DNA from: Dasyornis broadbenti
Lineage: Eukaryota; Chordata; Aves; Passeriformes; Dasyornithidae
Length of the DNA: 64,000 bases
Assembly: GCA_013397935.1 (NCBI GenBank)
Contig: VZRN01002232.1
Coordinates: 244,682-308,681, forward strand
Direction: 5' to 3'
The notes under the pieces were generated by a model, which was not told the DNA's origin, searched no databases, and saw nothing but the letters and a program-made list of their open reading frames with translations. Of the stretch, positions 1 through 11,450 are shown one piece after another; within the stretch, counting starts at the first letter, position 1; each line of letters starts with the position of its first letter. The translations under genes and the position numbers were made by a program.

Positions 1-3000
1 GCTAATGAATGTTGAGGAATCTAGTGCTACTTTTAAACCTGTATCTCATAATCACTTTCTAGAGCTGCAAGAAATCTCTCCCTGCACAACTTATCCCCAA
101 GGTCTTTTCAAACCTGTCTCAAAACCAGACTGTCTTGAGATCAACTCTTCATTATCAAAGAGCAGAGAAGATAATTCTTGCTTGGGAATGACAATTGAAG
201 CCTGAGGCTATCCGAAGCAGGGGACAGGAAGATTTCCTTCGCTTCCTGTACTCAGTCAGTCCCCAGTCTTGTCCCACACACCCTTCTAGCCCGTTGTGCT
301 GCCTCTTCTCCCTGTGCCTTTCCTTCTGCCACATCCTATGACTCTCCCCATTTCCCCTTCAGCCTCCTGCTTCAGCCACATCCAGTGGCCAGAAGTCAGT
401 AAAACTCACCAGTGTTTCCCACCACTGGACCAAACCCAGCCATTCAGGTGGCCACAGGAGCACAAGGGTAAGGGCCCTGTCAGCTCCCCCTCTCCTGGGC
501 TGTCAGAGGGGAAAGCCTCATTTGCAGTGTGCTGTATTTCAACTGGAAGATCTACAGAACTGGAGAAGTTGTATCTTAGCAACCACCAATGCATTAAGAA
601 AGCAGTTTAACCGTTTAAACCTTCAATTATAAAATCCACCACAAAGAGGCAGCTGTTGTGCATGAGACACAAAGCCCTTCCAGCAGTTCCTTGAGAGGGG
701 TAAAACTGTCCTATGCACATCCACCTGCCAAAGGCAGCTGACTGAAGCTTCTCCCTTACCCGCACAAATGAGACGGTGCTGACATGAACCACACCCACAT
801 CTTTTGCTCTCCCGCAGGAAGTAGAGAAAAGGCATCTTTTTGCAGAGAAACCCTGAGGTTTTGTATATTGGTCTTATGCCCATAGGACCAAAGCAAGATC
901 TTCAAGACTTTCCAGGTGAGAATAAAGGAGTCCTACAATGAAAACTGAGAGTGAAATAGGCACAGGTCTGTGGTCACGTCACAAGAGTTGCTGTGATGTA
1001 GGATGTATTCCCTGATTTGTAGAGCTTAGAATTCCAATCTTTTCCCTTCCAGGATAGTATCTTAATTATCAGCCCTCAGATACACCTTTCCCTCAGTTCT
1101 TTTATTCCAAGGATTTGTGCAACCAGAGCCAGGCCTCTCTCTGTTTTATGTGGACACCTGATGCAACAGCTGTTGCAAGGTTTCCTTAATATGCCTGCAG
1201 CAAATCTAAATTTCATCCTTGACCCAACAAAGTTATAACACAAACAACAGGGCATCTTGCAAAAGATGCTCTTTGGTTTAGACAAATCCCCATTTTCTGC
1301 CTCAAAAACTTTCTGTCTTGCCAGTATCTAGTGCACATTTTATTCCCTTGTACGTTGTTCTCAATGATTGCAGTTGTGTGACGGCACACAGGGATGAACC
1401 CCATCATCCTGCAAAGGGAGGTCCATGGGCTGTTAATGCCTCCAAAGGCAACTGCCTGAGAGGAACATGCAGGAGTGGTGCAGAGTCCCTCATCCTCAGA
1501 CTGAAAATATTTTGCACAAGAAGGTAGGACTTAACCAATAACCACAACCCATAACCAGCCTCTGAGAGGAGTAGGAATACCTCTGGCACTGCAAAGGCAA
1601 GTGTTTGTACAGCCCACAGACTTGATGGGACAGGAAATGTAGCAGCCCTTGTCTTTCTCTCTCTTACTTCCGAGATGCACTGTTCTGGAGAAACTTAATG
1701 TCATGAATAAAGCAAAAAAGAAATTCTACCAGGACAACTACCAGCCCCAAAGAGTGCCCATACTAATGAGGACTGTGATATAAGGCTCAGGCACATACTC
1801 AGTGTATCCATCTGCACTCAGAGACTGTGTATATCCAAGCTGCAAGACAGAAGAGCTGCCCTGGGCTAGAGAAACTTCAGGCTGTAGGATTGAAGCACTC
1901 CGTGGAGATTCACTTTTTAAACAACGATTAAAGATCAATTGAACTGTTACTAGAAGCAATATTAGGAGAGATTTATGAATCCTCGATTTATAACTCTAGG
2001 AAAGCATCTTCTGTGAAGGAGAAAACTGAAAAATCCATTTATTGCAAAACCAATTGCTGGGCTCATCATCTGTCTGTCACACGGGTGCAGGGGCACACAT
2101 ATGGGGAGCGTGTCAGCCACGGACTGTCTTCAGTGAGCAAGCTGGTAAATTCCTGCCAATACGTGCTTTGAACAAAATCTAGCACCAAAAAAATGCCCAA
2201 CTTGTTTTGCATTGCATCTTCGGGATTGAATATATTTTGATCTTGAAGGATTTTTTTAAAAAGAGGGTTCTTAGAGAATTCAGGTGGTGATATCCATCCT
2301 GACCTTCAAATGGCAGCTTTGGCTTTGATTGTACACAAATTCTTGATCAGAACTTGGTCTGTAGACTACTTCCAAAGCATCTAAGCCCTATTAAAATAAC
2401 ATTTCTATTACCTAATTAATTGTTTGAAGCTATTTTCAATGATTGTTTATTGAAGTTATAGTTTGTCACCTGAGGCAACAGCATGGCTTGTTGTCGTGGA
2501 AACATCTCTGCTGTCACCAGGGATGAATAGGGAGGGAGGAACAGGAGAGGAACTACAGAGGAGATGCTTTGTTGAAATGCCTTGCTCTTTAAAGTGACGA
2601 AATTATTTCAGATAAAGACAGGCCATGCTGGGATCGACACACACTGATTCCAGGGATATTACGTGCTCTGTGGTCCTGGTTCAAGCCCTATCTAATTTAG
2701 CATGACACAGCTCCTGCTGTCAGGCACTGCTGTCTCCCGTGGTTAACAGCAATGTTTGCAGGGCCCTTTCTGATGCCAAGCTTACTATTATTGCACAAAA
2801 AACCTGCTATCTTCAAAAATAGAACAAAACATCTCCAACAACCTGCTGTCATCTATCTATTTGATTTGTAAAAGATGAAAAATTAGTATTGCAGGGTTTT
2901 TCTCACTTGACTTTACCTGGCGTGTGATCTTGTTTTCTGCATTCCCCATATCCTTGTGTTAACTATACTGCATGGTTATATCAAGCGAGAGTTGCAGTTA

Positions 3001-4555
3001 GAATTTCCCTTAAATTAGCATGGCTTCTACCTAAGTTTTTATTAAACTCTGCCACAGATTTTCTCTGTTTTTTCTTGTGCAGATAAAAGAGAGTTAATAA
3101 AAATGTTTAAGACCTGATAAACCGTGGTGTTTTGTTTTGGGTTTTTTTGCATCTGAGACATGAAAACAGGTTAAAAACAGGGTTTCCACCAACAGCATCA
3201 TCAGGACTGTGTTTCGTCACTACTTGCTTTACTACAGAATCAAACAATGCAGATTGATGTTGACAGTTTTACTTTATGAGATCTTAGAAACAGGAACCTT
3301 CTAAAAACCTGCTGAGCTGCAAAGCAGCCAGGCTACACTTTTCACAAGTTTGCCATGCACGGTTTCATATGCTGTTCATTTATCATTGTGCAGTTTTTTA
3401 TCACACAGAAAAATAGATCTTTTTCCTCCCTGTCCACAGTCTTGGATTGCAGACACACTCCACAGTGATGCCTTTGCTTGGCATTTGTTTAAATTCACTT
3501 GTATCTGGCAGGGAATAGACTTCACAAATGGTTATCTATGTTTCATAAGAGGGTATTTTTTTTCTAACTGCGTTTCCTCTTCGAAATGGAGTAAAACCAG
3601 ACCCTGATTCTTTTGTTCCTTGGCGGTGCCCTCTGGAGACAGCAGCAGAGGGAGGAAAGTGCAACGTGAGCCTGGAGTGCCACCTGATGGCACAGGAGGC
3701 AAAGCGCCAGGTGAGGGCTCTGTGATCTTCGCCAGCCAGGGGACACCTGCCCTCTGCCAAACTGGAAACCCTACTTCCTGCAGAAATCCCTAATAGGTAA
3801 AGCAAACAAGCGCAGCCAGACTCCAGACAGGAGGTTAATACCCCTGCGTGAGGCTACGACCTCCTGGATGCCCTAGGACTGGGCTTTCTGGCTTTTTAAA
3901 GAACATACTGAAGAAGTGTAACTCATCAACAACAGGCGGGTGATAGATACCCTGCGATGCTTCTGTGACCTGACATCAAACTGCAGATGAGAACTAATTG
4001 TCTGCCAATAATTAAGACTGAAAACGTGAATTGTCAATTACCATTGTACATCATTCACTGACGTCTCTGTAAAGCCAAGGCAGATGTCACTAACACTGAC
4101 TAATCCAGCCTCATAACAAACAAAATGCCAACCAAATGAAGCTACAAACTTGGCAATGAAATTAGGGCATTTAAAGTGAATTTTAGGTTTTAGCCCATAC
4201 AGAGCACTTTTTCATAAAACTTTATTTGTTTTTCTAAGATGTACACCAGCATGTAATTAAAAGATTCATGAACAGGGTTAAGAGAAATATCAGCTGACAT
4301 GAGAGTATGAATAAAATCAGATGCACTGGCAACACCACAGGAACTCAACTGGAAATACAGCAACTGGGGCTCGAGCTGTGGAGTGGCTGCCCTGTGCCTT
4401 GGTGGAGCTGCAGAAGAAGCAAGGGAGTGTTTTGTTGCAGAAGGCAGAGTGTACCCCTTGGACTCCAGAGCTGACACAGCCAGAGCTCACAGTGTGATCT
4501 ACATTTCCACTTGGACCTCATTGCCAGAACTCACACAAAAGCCTTTCTCCCAGGC
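1..4555. other. Intergenic DNA, no gene recognised
   Basis: This stretch lies beyond the 3' end of WFS1 and before the LTR at 4556. Open frames here are all under about 105 codons, lack recognisable domains and overlap on both strands as expected by chance. Several AATAAA words occur on the plus strand (near 915, 1703 and 3097), but no exon or splice structure goes with them. I see no confident repeat family. Confidence 0.6.
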
Positions 4556-5250
4556 TGTGGTGTTGTTTCTGACAAACTGTAATGTTTGCAGTCGCTGCCC
4601 AGGGCACACCCGACACCTCAGGCTACAAGCTGGGTGTTAAATGAGATAAGGAAGAAAAGGCAAACCCCTCGAGGCCGGACAGTGTTTCATTTTAACACCA
4701 ATGGCCTAGCTGTGATAACTCCCTCCGGGATGCACCAGCACAGTCCCACCCATCCTGAGGGGTTATCTCTGCTAATGGGCTCAATGGGCTCAATGGCACC
4801 AGAAGAATAGGCAGCTGCAACGACTTAAACCATCAAGACTCCCAAAACACCCTGTGACTCACAGGATTACATCATTCCATTGTGAAACTTCCCGCCGGGG
4901 AAGGTAGTGAGCATTCCCCACCCCGAACCTGAGCGGATATAACTGGGGACTTAGGACATCACCGCCACTGGACGGATCCAGAGGAGGACCAGAACTTCCA
5001 CAGGATCGCACCTTTTGATCACAACCTTCACTTCAACAGGACTGCAATGACCACTAGCTAGGACAGCGACCACCATCCTGTCCCATACGGTACCTGGTTG
5101 TACTCTGATTTTGTGGGCTTAAGCCAGTTTTCTGTGTATCATTGCATTTATTGTTATCTTTCTAAAAAATTGTAACTCCAACCTGAAATCTTTCTTGAGG
5201 TAATTGAGTGGGGTTCATTTCTCCCACTGGTTTACTTTTAAACCACCACA
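4556..5250 (+). repeat. 5' LTR of a degraded avian endogenous retrovirus
   Basis: The segment begins TGTGGTG and ends CACCACA, a perfect 7-base inverted terminal pair with the TG...CA ends typical of LTRs. Its 695-bp length is normal for an LTR. The bases just after it (TGGCACCTGCCATGCAAC, from 5256) sit where a primer-binding site is expected, although I could not assign the tRNA. Leader, gag-like and reverse-transcriptase remnants follow on the same strand, which supports a 5' LTR. A duplicated word (GGGCTCAAT, near 4776-4794) lies inside. No matching 3' LTR was found downstream. Confidence 0.75.
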
Positions 5251-5564
5251 TCTTTTGGCACCTGCCATGCAACCTGAGAGAGAAATTGGAATTACAGTTT
5301 TGTTTTACGGCTTTTGTGTTTACAAAACTCCCTGACCATCATGATGCTTGATGTATTCGTGTGGATGGTGTACTTTATCCTGTATATATTTCTGCATATG
5401 GCGAGCTATTTACCTATCATAATGCTCTTTCTAAGACCAGGGGGAGGAATCAAAATTGCTTTGTTAATATACTATGGTAATGGTATGATAACACCAGAAG
5501 CAGTTAATTTAATTTGGAATGTATTTTTCAGGTTTTTTTGCCTGTCCTAGTCTGTACTGGTACC
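5251..5564 (+). other. Retroviral leader region
   Basis: This lies between the 3' edge of the LTR and the start of PRPF18 homology. It opens with a primer-binding-site-like stretch from 5256. An open frame at 5314-5550 (78 codons) is hydrophobic at its start but matches no domain I recognise, and it may be chance or an eroded gag start. A pyrimidine-rich tract ending in CAG (5522-5531) resembles a splice acceptor just before the PRPF18 homology. Any use of it is inference. Confidence 0.45.
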
Positions 5565-6594
5565 TCTGAGGCTTTCCTGAAGCAGGAAATCAGCAGGAAG
5601 CGCCAGCAGCAGAAGGAGAAGGTGCTCCTGGGTGGATATAAGTAGTATTTCAAATGCAGTGAGTTAGCTAGAAAGGAAGAGGAGGCCTGCTTCTAGAGAT
5701 GTGGCTACAAGGTACAGCAGCAGGAAGAGGAGGAGAAACCATTGGCTGTATCAAATCCAGTGCTGGAACTCGAACTGGCAGAGGGGAAGTTGCCAATGAC
5801 TCTTTCCAGACAGGAGGTTATCAGGAGGTTATGAGAGGGGGGTGAGCCCATCAGGCTGTTTGGCAAAACAGACTATGATGTATTTCAGTGTCTGAGGAAT
5901 ATAGAAATTCTTGCCCATGAAGTGAACAAGGGCCTGAGAGATGATCTGAAGGCTGCTTTGGATAAGATTGATCAGCAATATCTGAATGATATTGTAGTTG
6001 GCCGAGAAGCAGGAGATGATGGCTCCCAGAATCACCTGAAAGTCCATGAGGAGAATGCTACTATTGAAAACCTAGAAGCTTTGGGTGAATCCTTAGGACG
6101 AGGTGATGATCGCTATGATATGGACATCATAACAAAATTCTTGAAGTTTCTTCTGGGAGTTTGGGCCAAGCAGTTGAATGCTAAGGAGGATTACGTGAAA
6201 CGGGAAGTGCAGGGAAAGCTGAACAGTGCCACTCAGAAACAGATGGAGTCCTACCTGAGGCCGCTCTTCAGGAAACTCCACAAATGGACACTTCCCACAG
6301 ACATCAAAGAATCAATAACAGATATTATTAAATTCGTGTTGTAAAGAGTATGTGAAGGCAAACAATGGCTATCTCCAGATGGCCATTGGAAACACTCCAT
6401 GGCCTATAGGTGTCACCATGGTTGGCATCCATGCACAGACAGGGCAGGGAAAGATTTTCTCAAAGCACATGGCCCATGTGGTCAATGATGAAACCCAAAT
6501 GAAATACATACAGGGGCTGAAGAGGCTCATGACCATTTGCCAGGAGCACTTCCCAACAGACCCACTGAAATGTGTGGAGTACAGCGCTCTGTGA
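5565..6594 (+). pseudogene. PRPF18: PRPF18 (pre-mRNA splicing factor 18) intronless pseudogene within an ERV
   Basis: The translation follows the second-step splicing factor Prp18 almost end to end: an N-terminal KR-rich segment, the central QEVIRRL region, an acidic linker, and the C-terminal Prp18 helical domain ending in CVEYSAL and a stop at 6592-6594. The functional gene has several introns and none are present here, so this came through an RNA intermediate. It is broken. There are stops at TAG near 5693 and TGA near 5831 (the latter a likely CpG-decayed arginine codon), with frame changes in the N-terminal third. A stop and a 2-base loss occur near 6342-6352. The two best-preserved blocks are 5922-6341 and 6352-6594. 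The start codon is not evident. No poly(A) tract follows the stop. The flanks are retroviral, which suggests transfer or capture by the ERV, although insertion of an ordinary retrocopy into the ERV remains possible. Confidence 0.88.
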
Positions 6595-7300
6595 GGCTCT
6601 GCAGGGGCCAGGGCATGACTAACATTTTGGTCTCCAAGACCCAGAGAGGATGGAAGAGGTAGAGCTTGTGCTTGAACATCAACAGGAAGCGTGTCCTCAC
6701 AAACCACAGCTGAGCCAGAGGGAAAAGGAAACAAAGCAACAGGCACTGCATCCATGTAAACCATCACTGAGCCAGAAGCACAGCCTAAGCCTGTACCAGT
6801 CACCCCTGTTCAGAAGAGGAAACCTAAGACTAAGACAGTCCACACAGTGACTGATGAGGAGGCAGCAGGGCCTTCACACCCAGTGGAAGAGACAGAACCA
6901 GAGGTCATCACTTGGTTTCTATCCCTGGGTGGGCTGTGGAGAGAGTTCACCCATCAGGTGAATGACTTCCTCCTCACCTGGCTGCTGCTCCGTATCTGGG
7001 ATGCCGTAGACAATGACACCATTCTGGACCAAACTGAGGCCAGGCAACTGGGATCCCTGTCCCAGGATGTGGTCATTAACCAGGGGATCAGGAGAACCCA
7101 GGAAGCTCTCAGCCTCTGGTGGTGACGGCTGGCAAGTGTGAGAGAAAGATACCTTTGTAAGAAGGACCTCCATGTGCAGCAAGGATAGTGGAACACAATG
7201 GAGCAAGGTATTCGATGCCTAAAGGAGTTAGTGGTGCTGGAGATCATCTTTTCAGAGGGCGAGAGATTCCTTAAGAGCCCAGACAGTGTCCAGTGCATGT
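6595..7300 (+). pseudogene. Retroviral gag-like remnant
   Basis: A spacer of about 190 bp follows the PRPF18 stop. The sequence then translates in pieces into a lysine- and proline-rich stretch, an acidic stretch and a tryptophan-containing helical region (frame open 6847-7125, closed by TGA). This organisation resembles gag of avian endogenous retroviruses. A further piece at 7198-7398 continues in another frame, so at least one stop and one frame change interrupt it. I saw no CCHC zinc knuckle and no clear protease motif. The assignment rests on composition and on its position directly before reverse transcriptase. Confidence 0.55.
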
Positions 7301-7399
7301 CACAAGTGTGGCTGAAATTTGCATGGCTCAGACCAGAAATATATTCCTGTTACTTAGCGACGCTGGGAAGGAGACGACAAGGTGGGCACATTGCTTAGT

Positions 7400-8390
7400 A
7401 AACTCGGGATTTATGGAGACACTATCACTGCCCCAGTGGTGGCGGGTCAGCAAGACTCGTTCACCCTTTAAGAACCCTATATGGCCAGTGCGTAAGTCCA
7501 GTGGAGAATGGAGACTGACAGTGGATTACCATGGCCTGAATGAAGTTACGCCACCACTGAGTGCTGCTGTGCTGGACATGCTGGAGCTTCAGTATGAGCT
7601 GGAGTCCAAGGCAGCAAAGTGATATGCGACCATCAATACTGCCAATGCATTTTTCTCTGTTCCTTTAGCAGCAGAGTGCAGGCCCCAGTTTGCCTTCACC
7701 TGGAGAGGTGTGCAGTACACCTGGAACTGATTGCCCCAGGGGTGGAAACACAGTCCTACCATCTGCCATGGACTGATCCAAGCCGCACTGGAAAAGGGTG
7801 AGGTTCCGGAACATCTACAGTACAACAGTGACATCAGTGTGTGGGGGAACACAGTAGAGGAAGTCTTTGAGAAAGGAGAGAAGATAATCCCTATTCTCCT
7901 GAAAGCTGGTTTTGCCATTAAACAAAGTAAGGTTAAGGGACCTGTTCATTAAATTCAGTTTCTAGAAGGCAAGTGGCAAGATGGATGTTACCAGATTCCA
8001 ATGGAAGTGACTAACAAAATAGCAGCTATGTCCCTACAGACCAACAAGAAAGAAACACGTGCTTTCCTAGGTGCTGTGGGCTTTTGGAGGATGCATACTC
8101 TGGAGTACAGCAGGATTGTAAGCTCTTTCTACCTCGTGACACAAAAGAAAAGTGATTTCCAGTGGGGCCCTGAACAACAATAAGCTTTTGAACAAATTAA
8201 ACTGGAGATTGCCCCTTGGGCCAGACAGGACAGGGCAGGATGTGAAGAATGTGCTCTACACTGCAGATGGGGAGAATGGTCCTTTCTGGAGTCTCTGGCA
8301 GAAAGTACCTGGGGAGATCCAAGGACAACAGCTGTGGTGCTGTGACTTCATGCCACCTGAGGTGGCACAGATCTAGAGGCAGAGGCTATT
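7400..8390 (+). pseudogene. Retroviral pol (reverse transcriptase) remnant
   Basis: Successive frames show a retroviral reverse-transcriptase series: the fingers region with a W-R-L-T-V-D-Y block (about 7505-7530), the PLSAA and LPQGWKHSP-type blocks (about 7550-7760), the catalytic-box region (about 7820) and the connection region reaching toward RNase H (to about 8200). Stops interrupt at about 7621, 7728, 7950 and 8181, and frame changes follow. The catalytic box reads YNSD, so one of the two adjacent aspartates typical of this box is lost. Homology fades near 8390 and no integrase was found. This is an inactive fossil. The order of blocks is directly visible, whereas the family label is inference. 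Confidence 0.85.
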
Positions 8391-11289
8391 TTTTATTTAT
8401 CATTGGCGCAGCAACGGATGTGCAATCTAATACCAAAACAAATTTTACAAATAGGTCAATTATATAATCACAAAGGTTAAAAATACACACTTACATTCTG
8501 ACTACCATATAGCCACACAAGTTACGTGCAAAACTTGAGTTATTCTTTGTAGAGTCATTTAAATTCTCTTCCTGTCCAGGTCAAGTAGCTGTGGCAGTCT
8601 GACCTCATGAGCAGAAGATGTACCTAAAAGCGGAAACCCCTCTACATCTGTGTCATTGTGTTAAATAGGAGCTTCCCAAGGGCAGCTCACCACACCATTC
8701 TCTCCACTTTGATGTTAGATTTCTCCTATTGGAAAGTGTGTTTCAGTCATACTTTTCCTAGCTTCCAAACCTGTGCTGTGCATGGACTAAAGTGGCTTTG
8801 GAGATGTGATTCTTCTTATGTCACAAATCTACAGCATTGCTACTGTCCGATCTATAAAGATAAGTAATGAGGGGAGAATTCCCACTGGCTAACCTCAGGT
8901 GCTTGAAAATTTCCTAAATTAAGATTCCGTCTATACTGCATGTAGAACAAGCCAGGCTGAGTTGGGGAAACTCAAGCCTCTCCAAGTGGCCCCTGAAAAA
9001 ACCCCAACCTAATGTATATTAGAGGTAGGTCAAGAAGATACTGGTACCTTAAAAAAGATAATGTGCTTAGAACAAAAGTTGCAATATAAAAAATTTGCCA
9101 GGATTGACACCCCAGCACTGCCTGGGAGCAGAAGTGGCCCATGCTAACCCTCCCATTCTGCACACAGGAGCACCAAAGACCTCCAGGTGGTGGCAAAACA
9201 GCTCAGCACATTCTCTGGCAGTTCAGGATCTCCCTGAAAACCCAGCACTATTAAAGCACCTAGGTCTCTGGAGCAGAAGCTTCTGTCATCTCACTGTGGC
9301 TGCATACAGTGCCTTTTCAACACTGAGACTCAACCTTCATGCCAGCAATTCCACCAATGAGATGCCATCAAAAGACAAACTATCTTCCACTGGAGAGCTC
9401 CTGCTGGCAATGGCCATGGATAAGAGAGAGACCAGCACCCCACAGCACTGGAGTGGGCACCTCTGTATGTAAGCTGGGCCAATTTTTATTACTGGTGGCA
9501 CATGGGAAAAGTTCAAAACTAATGGAATGCAGCCTCCCTTGGTAAATCCATCTCCATCATGCTGGAGCATCCACAAACCTTTGGGTAGAGCCCTCTCTTT
9601 TCTCTCTGTAGTGGGCACCTGCAGAAGGGAAGATGCAGGAGGCTGTAAATTTGTTGGGGCAGAGGATCCAGCTAGACCCAGCAGAGGGGATGTTGTTTCT
9701 GCTGCAGCTTGTGAAGCAAAGCAAGCCCTCTTTGAGCAGGTAGAGCCATGTCTCCAAGTGTGCACCCATCAGCTTAAGGCAGGCTGTCGATATCTGGGCT
9801 GCCAAGTCATGAATTATTGGTATTGTCACTGCCCTGGGAACAGATCATCCTTTTTTTGGGACTTTGAAGACAGTGGTCCACTGTCTGGCCATAACTGTAG
9901 GAAAATATGCTTGTCGTTCAGGACAAGCAAGTGTGAATGAGTCAGAATGCACTGAAGTTTCACTGCTTTGTTTTCCTTGTTGCAAAGTGAGACAGACACA
10001 TCCCAACCCACAACTCATCTGGGAAACAGGGAGAGGGGAATTAGGGCCAAAAGAGTCTACCAGATGGCAGAGGTCAGGGAGGGACAGCTCACATCTGCTC
10101 CTGAGGGCCCCAAGGACAGGACAGCTCCAGGGACACTTAGCTGGGTGTGGGCAAACTGCAGGGTCAGGTGGCTCTGTGCAAAAACAAGGCTTGTACTGGC
10201 TGTATCATACAGAAATACTGCCCACATGGAGCATGTGCTGGGCATGCAACTGCTTCTTGTGTACAAAACTGATCATCAATAACCTCCTGCTCTTTTGATT
10301 CTGTTGTATTATCATCAGAAGTGTGATTATATACACATATACACACATTTTTCAGTAGGATTGCAAAGATCCTCAGCTTTATCAGCAGCAGTTCACCCCA
10401 GAGGAAACACCCTAACTAACTTAGCACTCAAATCACAACGTGCAGTAAAAATCATCACTTCTTGCGCAGATTCAAATGAAATTTTTTTGGGATGAAAATG
10501 CTGAAATTAAGTGTTGTGAAGCTGCAATCTTACAGAAGCTGCTTCATGTAGCTGTCACTGGGCAGATACATATCCTGTTTTCTTTCATACTCATGTAAAG
10601 GCTATAAGCAGTGTTTCTATGCTCCTGTTCTGCTTCAAAACTTGAAGTTCAAGCTTATTAGAGGTGAGGAAAACACAAGTTTTCTCAGTGCTAAACATTC
10701 ATCCTTCTGGGGCAGGTGGCTCTCATCTTTTCCACATCAGGCTATGATTTATAAGAGGAATTGCAGAATGCTAATGATTTTTTTTCCTGGAATAAAAGTT
10801 AATTAAAGCTTTTGAGTAATAATATGAAAATAAATGAACCATCTTAATGCATTTAAACAGTGATGTGATTTGGTGTTTTGTTTCCAGGCATCCTATTTGC
10901 ACGCAACACTTGCTTGTATGTAGGTGCCAGAGCAGGTATGTTACCTCTTTAGAAGCTGGCAAATTGCACCCAATTTTTGCTGCATGGATTAATATTTTTC
11001 TAACTCAATGACAAAGTTGCTGGTTTTCCTTTGCATCCATCTGCTGTTCAAACAATTGCAACTGTGAAGCTGAGGTTGGAGCGCAGCCTCTTCAACATCC
11101 TTCACCTGTTACTGGACATGAGCCTTACCCTGAGAGGCTGCAATGGATTTCAAAAGTATTGAAAAGGTATTCACAATCTGAAAACTTTTTTTGCCTTTTC
11201 CAGTAGAAATAGAAAAGCCAGAAGGCAGGCAAACAGCTCGATGTAGGAATGTAAGAAAGCACTGCACTACCCCAATAGTAACACAGAAA
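8391..11289. other. Intergenic DNA, no gene recognised
   Basis: No protein domain, RNA gene or confident repeat was recognised. Frames of 125-144 codons at 9095-10298 overlap one another on both strands and look like chance. The stretch at about 9090-10170 is somewhat richer in GC than its surroundings. It could be an eroded repeat or further ERV sequence, but I cannot align it to pol or to an LTR. No copy of the LTR at 4556-5250 was seen here. Confidence 0.5.
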
Positions 11290-11450
11290 CGAAGAATGGT
11301 TTGGGTTGGAAGGGACTGTCAAGATCATCCAGTTCCAACCCCTGTGCCATGGACAGGGACACCTTCCACTAGACCAGGTTGCTCAAAGCCCCATCCAGCC
11401 TGGCCGTGAACACTTCCAAGGATGGGGCAGCCACAGCATGTCTGGGCAAC
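11290..11450 (-). mobile_element. CR1 LINE 3' fragment
   Basis: The plus-strand text reads GGTTTGGGTTGGAAGGGAC and continues through the block that gives CCCCATCCAGCCTGGCC. This is the complement of the 3' end of avian CR1, so the element lies on the minus strand with its 3' terminus on the left. It is severely 5'-truncated (about 160 bp), as is usual for CR1. A short AGAA-containing run before it may be the eroded 3' octamer repeats. Confidence 0.93.

Larger units (their letters stand above)
4556..8390 (+). mobile_element. Defective endogenous retrovirus carrying a PRPF18-derived segment
   Basis: The order on the plus strand is 5' LTR (4556-5250), putative primer-binding site, leader (5251 to about 5565), intronless PRPF18-like coding sequence (5565-6594), a spacer of about 190 bp, gag-like sequence (about 6780-7300) and reverse-transcriptase sequence (about 7440-8200). 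Homology fades near 8390. Protease, integrase, env and the 3' LTR were not found, so the copy is truncated. In-frame stops and frameshifts are frequent throughout, so it is an old inactive copy. The reverse transcriptase resembles the ERV-L-like group of avian elements. That family assignment is from recognition, not from a search. Confidence 0.75.

Noticed and set aside
5810..5832. Tandem duplication of CAGGAGGTTAT
   Set aside because: The same similarity is present in the coding sequence of PRPF18 (the QEVIRRL region), so it is inherited and not a new duplication.
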